DNA of 11,148 nt from positions 1 through 11,148 of the forward strand of contig JAEWWC010000145.1 of assembly GCA_023396555.1 (NCBI GenBank), read 5' to 3'. Below are positions 1 to 6,153 of this stretch, piece after piece. This stretch comes from Bacillota bacterium (lineage in GTDB: Bacteria; Bacillota; Clostridia; Christensenellales; SZUA-584). Position 1 is the stretch's first letter, and each line of letters opens with the position of its first letter. Position numbers and translations under genes: made by a program. The notes beneath the pieces are model-generated. The model worked only from the letters and a program-made list of their open reading frames with translations, had not been told where the DNA came from and searched no databases.

Positions 1-839
1 TGCCGGAGGGTTTGAAGCAGCTGTCGAAGGGTCTGAAAGGTATATCCGGCGGGCTGACGGAATTGAAAGATGCTTTCGTACCCGCATATGCAGCGCTGGA
101 TGCCGCCATGCAGGACATCCCCGATACATCGGTTACGCCAGAACAGATAACAGAACTGTACACGCAGACCGATCCCAGCCAGCACGAGTTGCTGGATAAG
201 CTTGTTGATTCCTATGAGGCTGGGCAAACCGCCAAAGGAACCTACAACAGTGTCAAAGGCGCTTTTGACGCCGTGGGCTCCACCATCGATGCATTGTCGG
301 GCGGCATCGACGATATCGCCGGAACGCTGGATGAGATGTCGGCAGGCATTGCGGCAGCGCTTGACGGTTTGGACGGGTTGGATCAGCTGGGAGAACTCGT
401 ATCCGGGCTGGCGGTATTGTCGCAGAACTATGGGGATTTCCACAGCGGATTGACGGATTTTATGGGCGGCCTTGACGATCTGGCGGATGGATACACGGAT
501 TTCCATTCGGGCCTGTCGGCTTTCAGCAGCGGCGTCGGCGATTTGTATGACGGGGTGGAGGAGCTGCATGACGGTACGGGACAGCTCAGGGACGAGACGG
601 CCGATATGCCGGATACCATGCAGACCGAAATAGATGATATGCTGGACGAGTACACCGGATCGGACTTTGATCCCGTCTCGTTTACATCGCCATTGAATGA
701 TAACGTTGGCCTGGTGCAGTTCGTGTTCAAATGCGACGGCATCAAACAGCAGGATGAAATCGGCGATACGGTGCCGGAACCGGAGCCGGAAACGATATGG
801 GACCGCTTTCTCGCGTTGTTTGGCGGCAGGGGGGAATAA
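1..839 (+). CDS. C-terminal part of an extracytoplasmic heptad-repeat protein, cut by the window edge (5' partial)
   Basis: The frame is open through position 3, so the TTG at 12 is probably internal and the gene starts left of the window. Residue numbers here count from that TTG. The protein is acidic and rich in Gly, Leu and Asp, with repeated L-x-x-G-like heptads (GLKGISGGL near 8-15, then throughout 84-190). Such heptads occur in YhgE/Pip-type proteins and in the extracytoplasmic parts of MMPL/RND-type exporters of Gram-positive bacteria. A 21-residue unit is duplicated at 140-160 and 161-181. The segment SFTSPLNDNVGLVQFVF (about 223-239) resembles the region that follows the heptads in MMPL-associated proteins. 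The tail is Pro/Glu-rich and ends in an amphipathic stretch (TIWDRFLALFGGRGE). No membrane segment is visible here, so any signal or anchor must lie upstream. A role outside the membrane with an exporter or in the envelope is inference. A terminator follows the stop. Confidence 0.7.
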   Translation, partial: PEGLKQLSKGLKGISGGLTELKDAFVPAYAALDAAMQDIPDTSVTPEQITELYTQTDPSQHELLDKLVDSYEAGQTAKGTYNSVKGAFDAVGSTIDALSGGIDDIAGTLDEMSAGIAAALDGLDGLDQLGELVSGLAVLSQNYGDFHSGLTDFMGGLDDLADGYTDFHSGLSAFSSGVGDLYDGVEELHDGTGQLRDETADMPDTMQTEIDDMLDEYTGSDFDPVSFTSPLNDNVGLVQFVFKCDGIKQQDEIGDTVPEPEPETIWDRFLALFGGRGE

Positions 840-882
840 GCAGAGACGCGCCGCGGCGGCAGTTCGCGAACGCCATAAATGG

Positions 883-916
883 ACAGAGGCAGCTTGAGCA
901 GCGCCTCTGTTTTTTA
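883..916 (+). terminator. Rho-independent terminator after the heptad-repeat gene
   Basis: An 8-bp perfect stem, ACAGAGGC (883-890) with GCCTCTGT (903-910), has a 12-nt loop and runs into six T (910-915). It lies 44 nt past the stop at 839 and separates this unit from the FAD oxidoreductase. Confidence 0.85.
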
Positions 917-925
917 TTCTGGCTG

Positions 926-953
926 TTGTGGTTGCTGTCACCATCCCTATACA
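926..953 (+). promoter_or_regulatory. Possible promoter of the FAD oxidoreductase gene
   Basis: TTGTGG (926-931), a 16-nt spacer and TATACA (948-953) fit a weak sigma-A promoter. A second TATACA at 965-970 has no good -35 partner. The site lies just downstream of a terminator and upstream of a gene that needs its own promoter. The match is only moderate. Confidence 0.3.
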
Positions 954-1014
954 CTCACATAGTATATACAGTCTCTTAACTTTGGAAATGTAATTTGAAG
1001 TTGGAGGAATGTGT

Positions 1015-2358
1015 GTGGCAAACAAAAGAATTTACGGTATCAAAGGCGATATCATAACGCCGGGCGATCCGGAATATAACGAGGCGCGTCAGGAGTGGAA
1101 CAGACGTATACAAAAGTATCCGCGGGCAATCGTGTATTGTGAGAACCGCAAGGACGTGTCCCGCAGCGTCGAGTGGGCACAGCAGCAGGGCACGCCGATA
1201 CGGCTGCGCGGAGGCGGGCATCATTACGAGGGTTATTCCACCGGCAACGGCGCGCTGGTGATAGACGTGAGCCGCATGAACAGCGTGACAGTGGAAGACG
1301 GACTGGTGCGTGCGGAGGGCGGTGCGAACAACCGGAAGCTTTACGACGCGATTGGGCCGCTGGGTTACGCTTTTCCGAGCGGGACGTGCCCCACGGTGTG
1401 CGTATCCGGACTGACGCAGGGCGGCGGCTGGGGTCTCTCGTGCCGTCTGCTGGGGCTGACATGCGACAGCCTCGTTTCGGCGGAGCTGGTAGATGCGTGC
1501 GGACGTATCGTGGTGGCTAACTCGCACTGCAATCAGGACCTTTTCTGGGCGGTGCGCGGCGGCGGGGGCGGTAACTTCGGCGTGGTGACGGCGCTCACGT
1601 ACAAGCTGCCGGACTTTAAACCCAGGGTGGTGACGTACGTGCAGCTGTATTACCCGGATGCCGGTGCGGCGCTGCAGGCGCGGTTCTGGGAGACATGGCA
1701 GCGCTGGGTGCCGGGCGCGGACGAACGTGCGACATTGCAGGCAGCCATTTACCATGCGGAGGAGGAGGGGTTTGCGGTATACAGCCGCGGCCTGTTCTAT
1801 GGCACGCCTGCGGAAGCGGCGGAGGCGGTGGAACCGCTGGCATCGCTGCCCGGCTGTCAGACGTCGTTTGAGGGCACGACGTTCTACGATGCCATACAGA
1901 CCATCGAGAACGGCTATCCGCCGTCCGAGAAGTTCAAGTCCACCGGACGCTTCGTGAAGCAGCCGCTGGAGGACGGGCAGATCAGGCGGTTGGTGGACAG
2001 CCTGCGCGATTACCCCGAGGGCTCGGAGTATACTGCGTATTCGCTGTATATGCTGGGCGGCGCGGTGGCGGACAAGGGGCAGTATGACACGGCATTCTTC
2101 TTCCGCGACGCGTCGTATATCGCACTGCTCCAGTCGGTGTGGGAGGAGGACCGGTACGAGAGCGTCAACATCGAGTGGGTGGACAAAAACTTCCCGCTGC
2201 TCGCAAAGGCGACGGCGGGGTCGTATATCAATTTCCCGTACAGCAATCTGAAGGACTATATGCGGGCATATTACGGCGGCAACGCCGCGCGTTTAAGGCG
2301 CGTTAAGCACATGTACGACCCGTGTAACGTGTTCTGCTTCCAGCAGAGCATACGGTAA
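1015..2358 (+). CDS. FAD-binding oxidoreductase, berberine-bridge-enzyme-like, predicted bicovalent flavin
   Basis: An ATG at 1009 opens the frame, but GGAGG (1003-1007) leaves only 1 nt before it. GTG at 1015 lies 7 nt from that site and is the likelier start (447 residues). Residue numbers here count from the ATG. The N-terminal half is a PCMH-type FAD domain. RGGGHHYEGYS holds His71, the expected 8-alpha-histidyl-FAD link. GTCPTVCVSG holds Cys127, the expected 6-S-cysteinyl link. GGGWG and the Gly-rich VRGGGGGNFGVV motif complete the flavin site. The C-terminus is a BBE domain (AYYGGNAARLRRVKHMYDP, then FCFQQSI), and the length is normal for the family. Relatives oxidise sugars, oligosaccharides or secondary-metabolite alcohols and amines, reducing O2 or another acceptor; the substrate here cannot be read from the sequence. 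No signal peptide is seen, so it is probably cytoplasmic. It looks monocistronic, with a terminator just after it. Confidence 0.92.
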   Translation: MANKRIYGIKGDIITPGDPEYNEARQEWNRRIQKYPRAIVYCENRKDVSRSVEWAQQQGTPIRLRGGGHHYEGYSTGNGALVIDVSRMNSVTVEDGLVRAEGGANNRKLYDAIGPLGYAFPSGTCPTVCVSGLTQGGGWGLSCRLLGLTCDSLVSAELVDACGRIVVANSHCNQDLFWAVRGGGGGNFGVVTALTYKLPDFKPRVVTYVQLYYPDAGAALQARFWETWQRWVPGADERATLQAAIYHAEEEGFAVYSRGLFYGTPAEAAEAVEPLASLPGCQTSFEGTTFYDAIQTIENGYPPSEKFKSTGRFVKQPLEDGQIRRLVDSLRDYPEGSEYTAYSLYMLGGAVADKGQYDTAFFFRDASYIALLQSVWEEDRYESVNIEWVDKNFPLLAKATAGSYINFPYSNLKDYMRAYYGGNAARLRRVKHMYDPCNVFCFQQSIR

Positions 2359-2388
2359 GACGGCGGAGAATACAGGGGCTGCATCTAA

Positions 2389-2421
2389 ATAAAGCGGAAC
2401 AGGTGAGCTGTTCCGCTTTAT
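2389..2421. terminator. Bidirectional terminator between convergent genes
   Basis: A 14-bp perfect stem (2389-2402 with 2408-2421) has a 5-nt loop, GTGAG. The core AAAGCGGAAC pairs with GTTCCGCTTT. The stem ends are A/T-rich and the minus strand continues CTTTATTTA. It sits between the oxidoreductase stop (2358) and the rhodanese stop (2444), so it can serve both strands. Confidence 0.8.
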
Positions 2422-2443
2422 CATGAGTATTGTTTGAAGGTGC

Positions 2444-2917
2444 TTAAGACGCGCTCGTCACCGTTTCGTACGGCCAGTCCTGTATGCCGCCGAGGTCGCG
2501 TATATCGGTGTAGCCGAGCACAGCCAGCGTGTCTGCGGCGATGGCACTGCGCCGCCCGCTGCGGCAGTATACGATGATGGTGTCGTCCTTATTCTCCGGC
2601 AGCTCGGGCGATTCAGCGGTGATGGCGTCGTAAGGCAGCAGCACCGCGCCGTCGATATGCGCCTCGTCGTATTCGTATTTTGCGCGGACGTCCAGCAGCG
2701 TGACGCCCGGCTGGCCGATGAGCGCACGCGCTTCATCCGGCGTTATCAGACGGCTGGCTGCGGCATCCTGTGCGGCAGACGCTGACACCGTTTGCTTCGC
2801 TGCGGCTGATGTTTGCGCCGCTGTTTGCGCGGGAGCGCTGCTGTCTGGCGCGCAGCCGGTGAAAGCCAGAACTGCCGCCAGCGTCAGCGAAGTATATATC
2901 AAAGCTTTTTTCATCAT
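2444..2917 (-). CDS. Rhodanese-like lipoprotein, short paralog
   Basis: A protein of 157 residues. The N-terminus MMKKALIYTSLTLAAVLAF is a lipoprotein-type signal peptide ending in FTGC, with Cys22 as the lipidated residue; F at -3 is less usual than L. A short Ala/Ser/Thr/Gln linker (about 23-55) leads to one rhodanese domain (56-157). This has LLDVR (74-78), EAHIDGAVLLPY (85-96) and the active-site loop CRSGRRS with catalytic Cys118. Rhodaneses move sulfane sulfur between donors such as thiosulfate or persulfides and acceptors. The lipobox places this one outside the membrane, but the true substrate is unknown. GGAGG lies 5 nt before the first ATG and 8 nt before the second (2914), so either may be used. 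The open frame continues far upstream through the neighbouring gene, but only because the DNA is GC-rich. It is a paralog of the next gene upstream. Confidence 0.9.
   Translation of the reverse strand: MMKKALIYTSLTLAAVLAFTGCAPDSSAPAQTAAQTSAAAKQTVSASAAQDAAASRLITPDEARALIGQPGVTLLDVRAKYEYDEAHIDGAVLLPYDAITAESPELPENKDDTIIVYCRSGRRSAIAADTLAVLGYTDIRDLGGIQDWPYETVTSAS
2538..2590. repeat. Duplicated block, copy in the short rhodanese gene
   Basis: These 53 bp match 3161-3213 with one mismatch (A at 2546, G at 3169). The block encodes the catalytic loop and the preceding strand of the rhodanese domain. Confidence 0.9.
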
Positions 2918-2937
2918 TCGTACCTCCTTGTTTACTA

Positions 2938-2966
2938 AGTATATACTGAAAAGAAGCGGCGGATAA
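2938..2966 (-). promoter_or_regulatory. Likely promoter of the short rhodanese gene
   Basis: On the minus strand TTATCC (2966-2961), 17 nt and TATACT (2943-2938). The -10 is good and the -35 weak. GTGACAT (plus-strand ATGTCAC at 2974-2980) lies 7 nt upstream of the -35. The other rhodanese gene has the same layout, which raises confidence that both are real. Confidence 0.4.
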
Positions 2967-3016
2967 AGTGAGCATGTCACAAAGCGGCGCGTGGAAAACC
3001 GCAGTGTTTCAGGCGG

Positions 3017-3044
3017 AAAATGAAAAGCCTGCGCAAAGGCAGGC
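3017..3044 (-). terminator. Terminator between the two rhodanese genes
   Basis: Read on the minus strand, GCAGGC (3044-3039), a 6-nt loop and GCCTGC (3032-3027) precede TTTTCATTTT. It lies 32 nt past the stop of the long rhodanese gene, so the pair is probably two units or partly uncoupled. Confidence 0.65.
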
Positions 3045-3075
3045 CTGTGTCGGATCGGTTCTGAAGCGGCGAAGG

Positions 3076-3705
3076 CTATGACACTGTGCCATAGGGCCAG
3101 TTCCGTATGCTGCCGAGATCGCGTATGTCGGTGTAGCCGATGGCCGCGAGCGTTTGCGCGGCGATGGCGCTGCGCCGCCCGCTGCGGCAGTATACGATGA
3201 TGGTGTCGTCCTTGTAATCCGGCAAGCCTGGCGCATATTCTTCGATGGCGTCGTACGGCAGCAGCACCGCGCCCGTGATGTGCCCCGCATCGTACTCGTA
3301 CTGGTCGCGTACGTCCAGCAGTACGACGTCTTTTTGTCCGATCAGCTTTTGGGCTTCCGCCGGTGATATGGGCTTTATCGCTTTGGCTATCGCCGCCACG
3401 TCCGGCGTGGGCATCGTGGCGGGGCTGGCCTTGGTTTCCGATGGTATGGAGGTAGGCTTGCCCGAAGGTGTGGCACTGGCAGGCGGCGTCGGGCTGACAG
3501 GCGGCGTTGCGCTGGCAGACGGACAAGGGCTGGCTTTGGGTGTCCGCGCAGGCGTTTTCAGTGGTGCAGCCGTGGGCGTCGCGCTGGCGGACGGCGCCGC
3601 GCTGACGGAAAGGGCGGGCACTTCGATGGGCTCGTTCAGCCACGCGCAGCCGGTCAGCGTCAGCGCCGCCAGCAGCAGCGCGGCATATGCAATGAGTTTT
3701 TTCAT
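3076..3705 (-). CDS. Rhodanese-like lipoprotein with Pro/Ser/Thr linker, long paralog
   Basis: A protein of 209 residues. The signal peptide MKKLIAYAALLLAALTLTGC has a clear lipobox (LTGC, Cys20), so the mature protein should be lipid-anchored outside the membrane. Residues about 28-101 form a low-complexity linker rich in Pro, Ser, Thr and Ala, able to hold the domain off the membrane or span cell wall. The rhodanese domain (about 110-209) has LLDVR (129-133), AGHITGAVLLPY (140-151) and CRSGRRS with catalytic Cys173. The activity is probably sulfur transfer from a sulfane donor or persulfide handling; the partner is unknown. The upstream site is weak (AAAGGA, 8 nt from ATG). The domain is almost the same as in the shorter paralog downstream, while linker and signal differ, which fits duplication followed by linker divergence. 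Confidence 0.92.
   Translation of the reverse strand: MKKLIAYAALLLAALTLTGCAWLNEPIEVPALSVSAAPSASATPTAAPLKTPARTPKASPCPSASATPPVSPTPPASATPSGKPTSIPSETKASPATMPTPDVAAIAKAIKPISPAEAQKLIGQKDVVLLDVRDQYEYDAGHITGAVLLPYDAIEEYAPGLPDYKDDTIIVYCRSGRRSAIAAQTLAAIGYTDIRDLGSIRNWPYGTVS
3161..3213. repeat. Duplicated block, copy in the long rhodanese gene
   Basis: Partner of 2538-2590 in the same orientation, offset 623 bp. Flanking parts of the domain are also similar but more diverged, so this is the best-kept part of a tandem gene duplication or a gene-conversion tract. Confidence 0.9.
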
Positions 3706-3732
3706 GCGCCCCGTCCTTTCCGTTTATTTATT

Positions 3733-3760
3733 AAGATAACACAGTGGGGGGCGTGTGAAA
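3733..3760 (-). promoter_or_regulatory. Possible promoter of the long rhodanese gene
   Basis: On the minus strand TTTCAC (3760-3755), 16 nt and TATCTT (3738-3733). Judged alone this is poor. The same GTGACAT element (plus-strand ATGTCAC, 3768-3774) lies exactly 7 nt upstream of the -35, as at the paralog. Confidence 0.33.
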
Positions 3761-3822
3761 CGCGAAGATGTCACGATGGGGGGGATATAACCTTTGAACA
3801 GCGGATGGATATGCGCCGCCGC

Positions 3823-4550
3823 TCAGCCGTTTTTGAACAGCGATACATATAACCTCTTCGGCATGATCGATAGAAGAAAGGCGATCAGAGCCCATCTTTT
3901 GGTGACATAGCCATAGGGCTTGCGGCGCACGATGATGCGGGCAATCTGCCGGGCCGCTTTTTGGGGCGGCGCGACCCAGAACAGCCCGTCGCCCTGCGCC
4001 ATGGCGGTGTCCACGAAGCCAGGCCGTATGTCGGTGACGGCGATGGGCTTGCCGGACGCTTTGGCCTTGCAGGCCAGCCCTTCCATGTAGTTGGATATGA
4101 ACGCCTTGGACGCGTTATAAGCGGGGCTGTTGGCGCTGCCGCGGAACGCGGCGACGGAGGAGATTGCGGCGAGATGCCCCGAGCCCTGCCGCAGGAAATA
4201 TTGCATGGCGGCCCCCGCGAGAGCGGCGAAGCCCCGCACGTTCACGTCGATGGTGTCGCTTTCATATTGCCACTCAAGGCCGGGTTGATGTGACCGGTAC
4301 CCGCGCTGATGATGAGGAGGTCCATGCCGCCCAGAGCCTGTATCAGCGTGTCCAGCGTGGCGGCGGCTTCTTCGGTCAGGGAAACATCCATCTGCATGGC
4401 AACCGGCTGCTCGCCCAGCTCGTGAGCCAGCTGCTCCAGCAGGTCCAGCCGCCGCGCCGCGAGGCCCAGTGCACAGCCTTCGCGAGCGTATATCCTCGCC
4501 AGCTCACGCCCGATGCCGCTGCTGGCCCCGATGATGATGACTCTTTTCAC
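3823..4550 (-). pseudogene. Short-chain dehydrogenase/reductase, broken by a one-base frameshift
   Basis: Two overlapping frames make up one SDR. The start is GTG at 4550, 7 nt after AGGAGG (plus-strand CCTCCT, 4558-4563). Frame 1 (to a stop at 4242) carries the Rossmann motif GASSGIG (residues 8-14) and ISAGTG. After HINPAL (codon 92, about 4275) it runs into unrelated sequence. The frame one base over continues the family pattern with EWQYESDTIDVNVRGF and ends at 3823. Adding one G (plus-strand C) near 4273-4277 restores a 242-residue SDR with the tetrad Asn104, Ser132, Tyr145, Lys149 (ISS, YNASK). The C-terminal extension (about 210-242) is basic, then hydrophobic, as in DltE/YqjQ-like SDRs. 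A functional enzyme would be an NAD(P)-dependent oxidoreductase of unknown substrate. A sequencing error or a true recent mutation are both possible. Confidence 0.85.
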
Positions 4551-4597
4551 GATAAGGCCTCCTGTGTGGGGTATATTCCGGTGGATACCATAACAAT

Positions 4598-4625
4598 ACC
4601 ATATCACGATACGGCTTGTTGTCAA
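4598..4625 (-). promoter_or_regulatory. Promoter of the SDR gene
   Basis: On the minus strand a perfect TTGACA (4625-4620), 16 nt and TATGGT (4603-4598), preceded by TGA as an extended -10. It is well placed for a 40-nt leader before the GTG at 4550. Confidence 0.7.
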
Positions 4626-4632
4626 TGCGAAG

Positions 4633-4669
4633 CAGGTTGGGGTTTCGTGTTGCTCAAAACCCCAACCTG
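4633..4669. repeat. Perfect 13-bp inverted repeat between divergent promoters
   Basis: CAGGTTGGGGTTT (4633-4645) and AAACCCCAACCTG (4657-4669) are exact reverse complements with an 11-nt gap. No T-run follows on either strand, so it is not a standard terminator. It lies 7 nt upstream of the SDR -35 and 28 nt upstream of the SseB-like gene's -35. An operator, or a barrier between divergent units, is possible. Confidence 0.8.
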
Positions 4670-4697
4670 TAAGGAATGTATATCTGCATAATGTGTA

Positions 4698-4726
4698 TTG
4701 TTACCAACCAACACTATTGATATAAT
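4698..4726 (+). promoter_or_regulatory. Strong promoter of the SseB-like gene
   Basis: TTGTTA (4698-4703), a 17-nt spacer and a perfect TATAAT (4721-4726). Transcription would start near 4733, which leaves a leader of only about 20 nt. Confidence 0.8.
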
Positions 4727-4751
4727 ATGTAAAACGTAAGGGGGTATATAT

Positions 4752-6133
4752 ATGTTTGGGCGGAAAAGAAAGGGAGAAAAAGAAAACAACAAAGCTGGGG
4801 TTCATGATAAGGTGCCCCAAAACAATATTGATCCAAATACGCCGTCTAATTTGCATATTAATATTCCAAACGAAAGGGTACATGAGATTTCTAATCGGTA
4901 TATCAGCGGCGCAATCATGGAAGGAAGAAGAATTAATGCAGGTGAATTGGGCGAACTCTCATCCTCAGAACTTGAAGTGCTTTATACAAATACAGATTGG
5001 TTTTTGGAGAATGTGATTCGTGCGGATGAGGCGGCCGCCAGTATTGGACGTCAAAACCAAATTGCATTTAAAGGAGCCATTATCCGAAAATTAAAAATGT
5101 CACCCTTCTATGTCATATATACTGATCTTACCCGTCTGCCTTATTTGTTTAATAATGCGTTATTTCTTATTTATACCGATAAATCGAAAGCTGAACAGGT
5201 TGCAGCCCACTACACGAATCAGTTTAAGATCCCTTTTACTACTCTGAAAGTGGATAATAGTACAGGCGATTACTTTGCGCTGCCCTATGTTTGCGGTCTG
5301 CATCAGTTTATAGTTGACGGAGGTAAACTGATTTTAGTCTGGACGAAGTATATTTAAACGTAAAGAGCAATTATGGACAAATAAATCCTACTCTGAATTT
5401 ATCAATGATAGTGCTCACCCAATATCTTTATTTAAAGGACGCCGGGTATCAGTATAATCCACGCGTAGCGGATTCGCTTTTTGCACCGATCATAGATGCT
5501 CTGGAGAATTCGACACTGCTGCTACCCATTAACACCAAACAAGAAGGGACACTTAGTGATGGGTTCTCGGTTCCTTTCATAACAAAACGCGACGGATCAA
5601 AATGGGTGCCATTATTTACAGATCAGTTTGCGGCGAATCAGTATTTTAGAAAACCTCAAAGCACTTTAACGGAGACTTTTGAATCCCAGTATCATGTGGC
5701 TGTAAAAAATGACTCGAGCGTTGCCGGGATCATGCTGAATCCGACACGTGAACAGGTCGAATTTGACCGCAGGAAAATTGAACTTTGCATCGAGGATTGG
5801 AAAGATAAGGCGCTTTGTACTGAAGAACACGATATTGAAGGAAGAAGTGTGAGAATCGGCGACCCTGAAGATGCCAAAAGTGTTCAGGACTGGGCAAGAA
5901 AACTGTTTGAATCTGTACCTGCGGTCACAAAAGCATATCTTCGATATTTGCTGATGGACAACCAGGTTTCGTATTTGCTGCTTGTGGTGATGGATGGCGA
6001 AAAGAGTCTGTTGTTGAGCAAGATCAGAACATCGGATTTGTCAGTGCTGCAAGGCCGATTCATTGACACGGTGTTGCTGGATGATACGACAAAAGAGTTG
6101 GCAGGTAAAGCGGAACCATTCTTTCAGAAATGA
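4752..6133 (+). pseudogene. SseB-like protein with two related regions, split by a one-base frameshift
   Basis: Frame 1 starts at ATG 4752, 7 nt after AAGGGGG, and stops at 5357 (201 residues). A second frame is open from 5327, and its first ATG is at 5405. Joining them in TTTTAGTC (5332-5339) with one added base gives ...GGKLI-FSLDEVYLNVKSNYG... and a protein of about 460 residues. A charged, Asn-rich N-terminus (1-45) precedes a first region with FYVIYTD and ALFLIYTDKSKAEQVAAHY (119-154) that looks like an SseB N-terminal fold. The second part has a clearer one (PIIDAL, WVPLFTDQFAANQYF, AGIMLNP). It ends with an SseB C-terminal-type region (RIGDPEDAKSV, VPAVTKAYLRYLL). SseB is named from enhanced serine sensitivity in E. 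coli; its biochemical role is unclear, so none is claimed here. The gene is AT-richer than its neighbours. It is convergent with the MATE gene, 20 bp between stops, with no terminator seen. Confidence 0.72.
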
Positions 6134-6153
6134 CATCCGATTGACGTTGCCCC

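Noticed and set aside
976..1755. A 259-codon minus-strand open frame opposite the FAD oxidoreductase
   Set aside because: It is antisense to a clear BBE-like gene, rich in Arg/His/Ala as expected for a GC-driven shadow, with no recognisable domain.
2444..3643. A 399-codon minus-strand open frame covering both rhodanese genes
   Set aside because: Its first 240 codons are a shadow frame of the long paralog and the intergenic region. The ribosome binding site, signal peptide and lipobox place the real start at 2917 or 2914.
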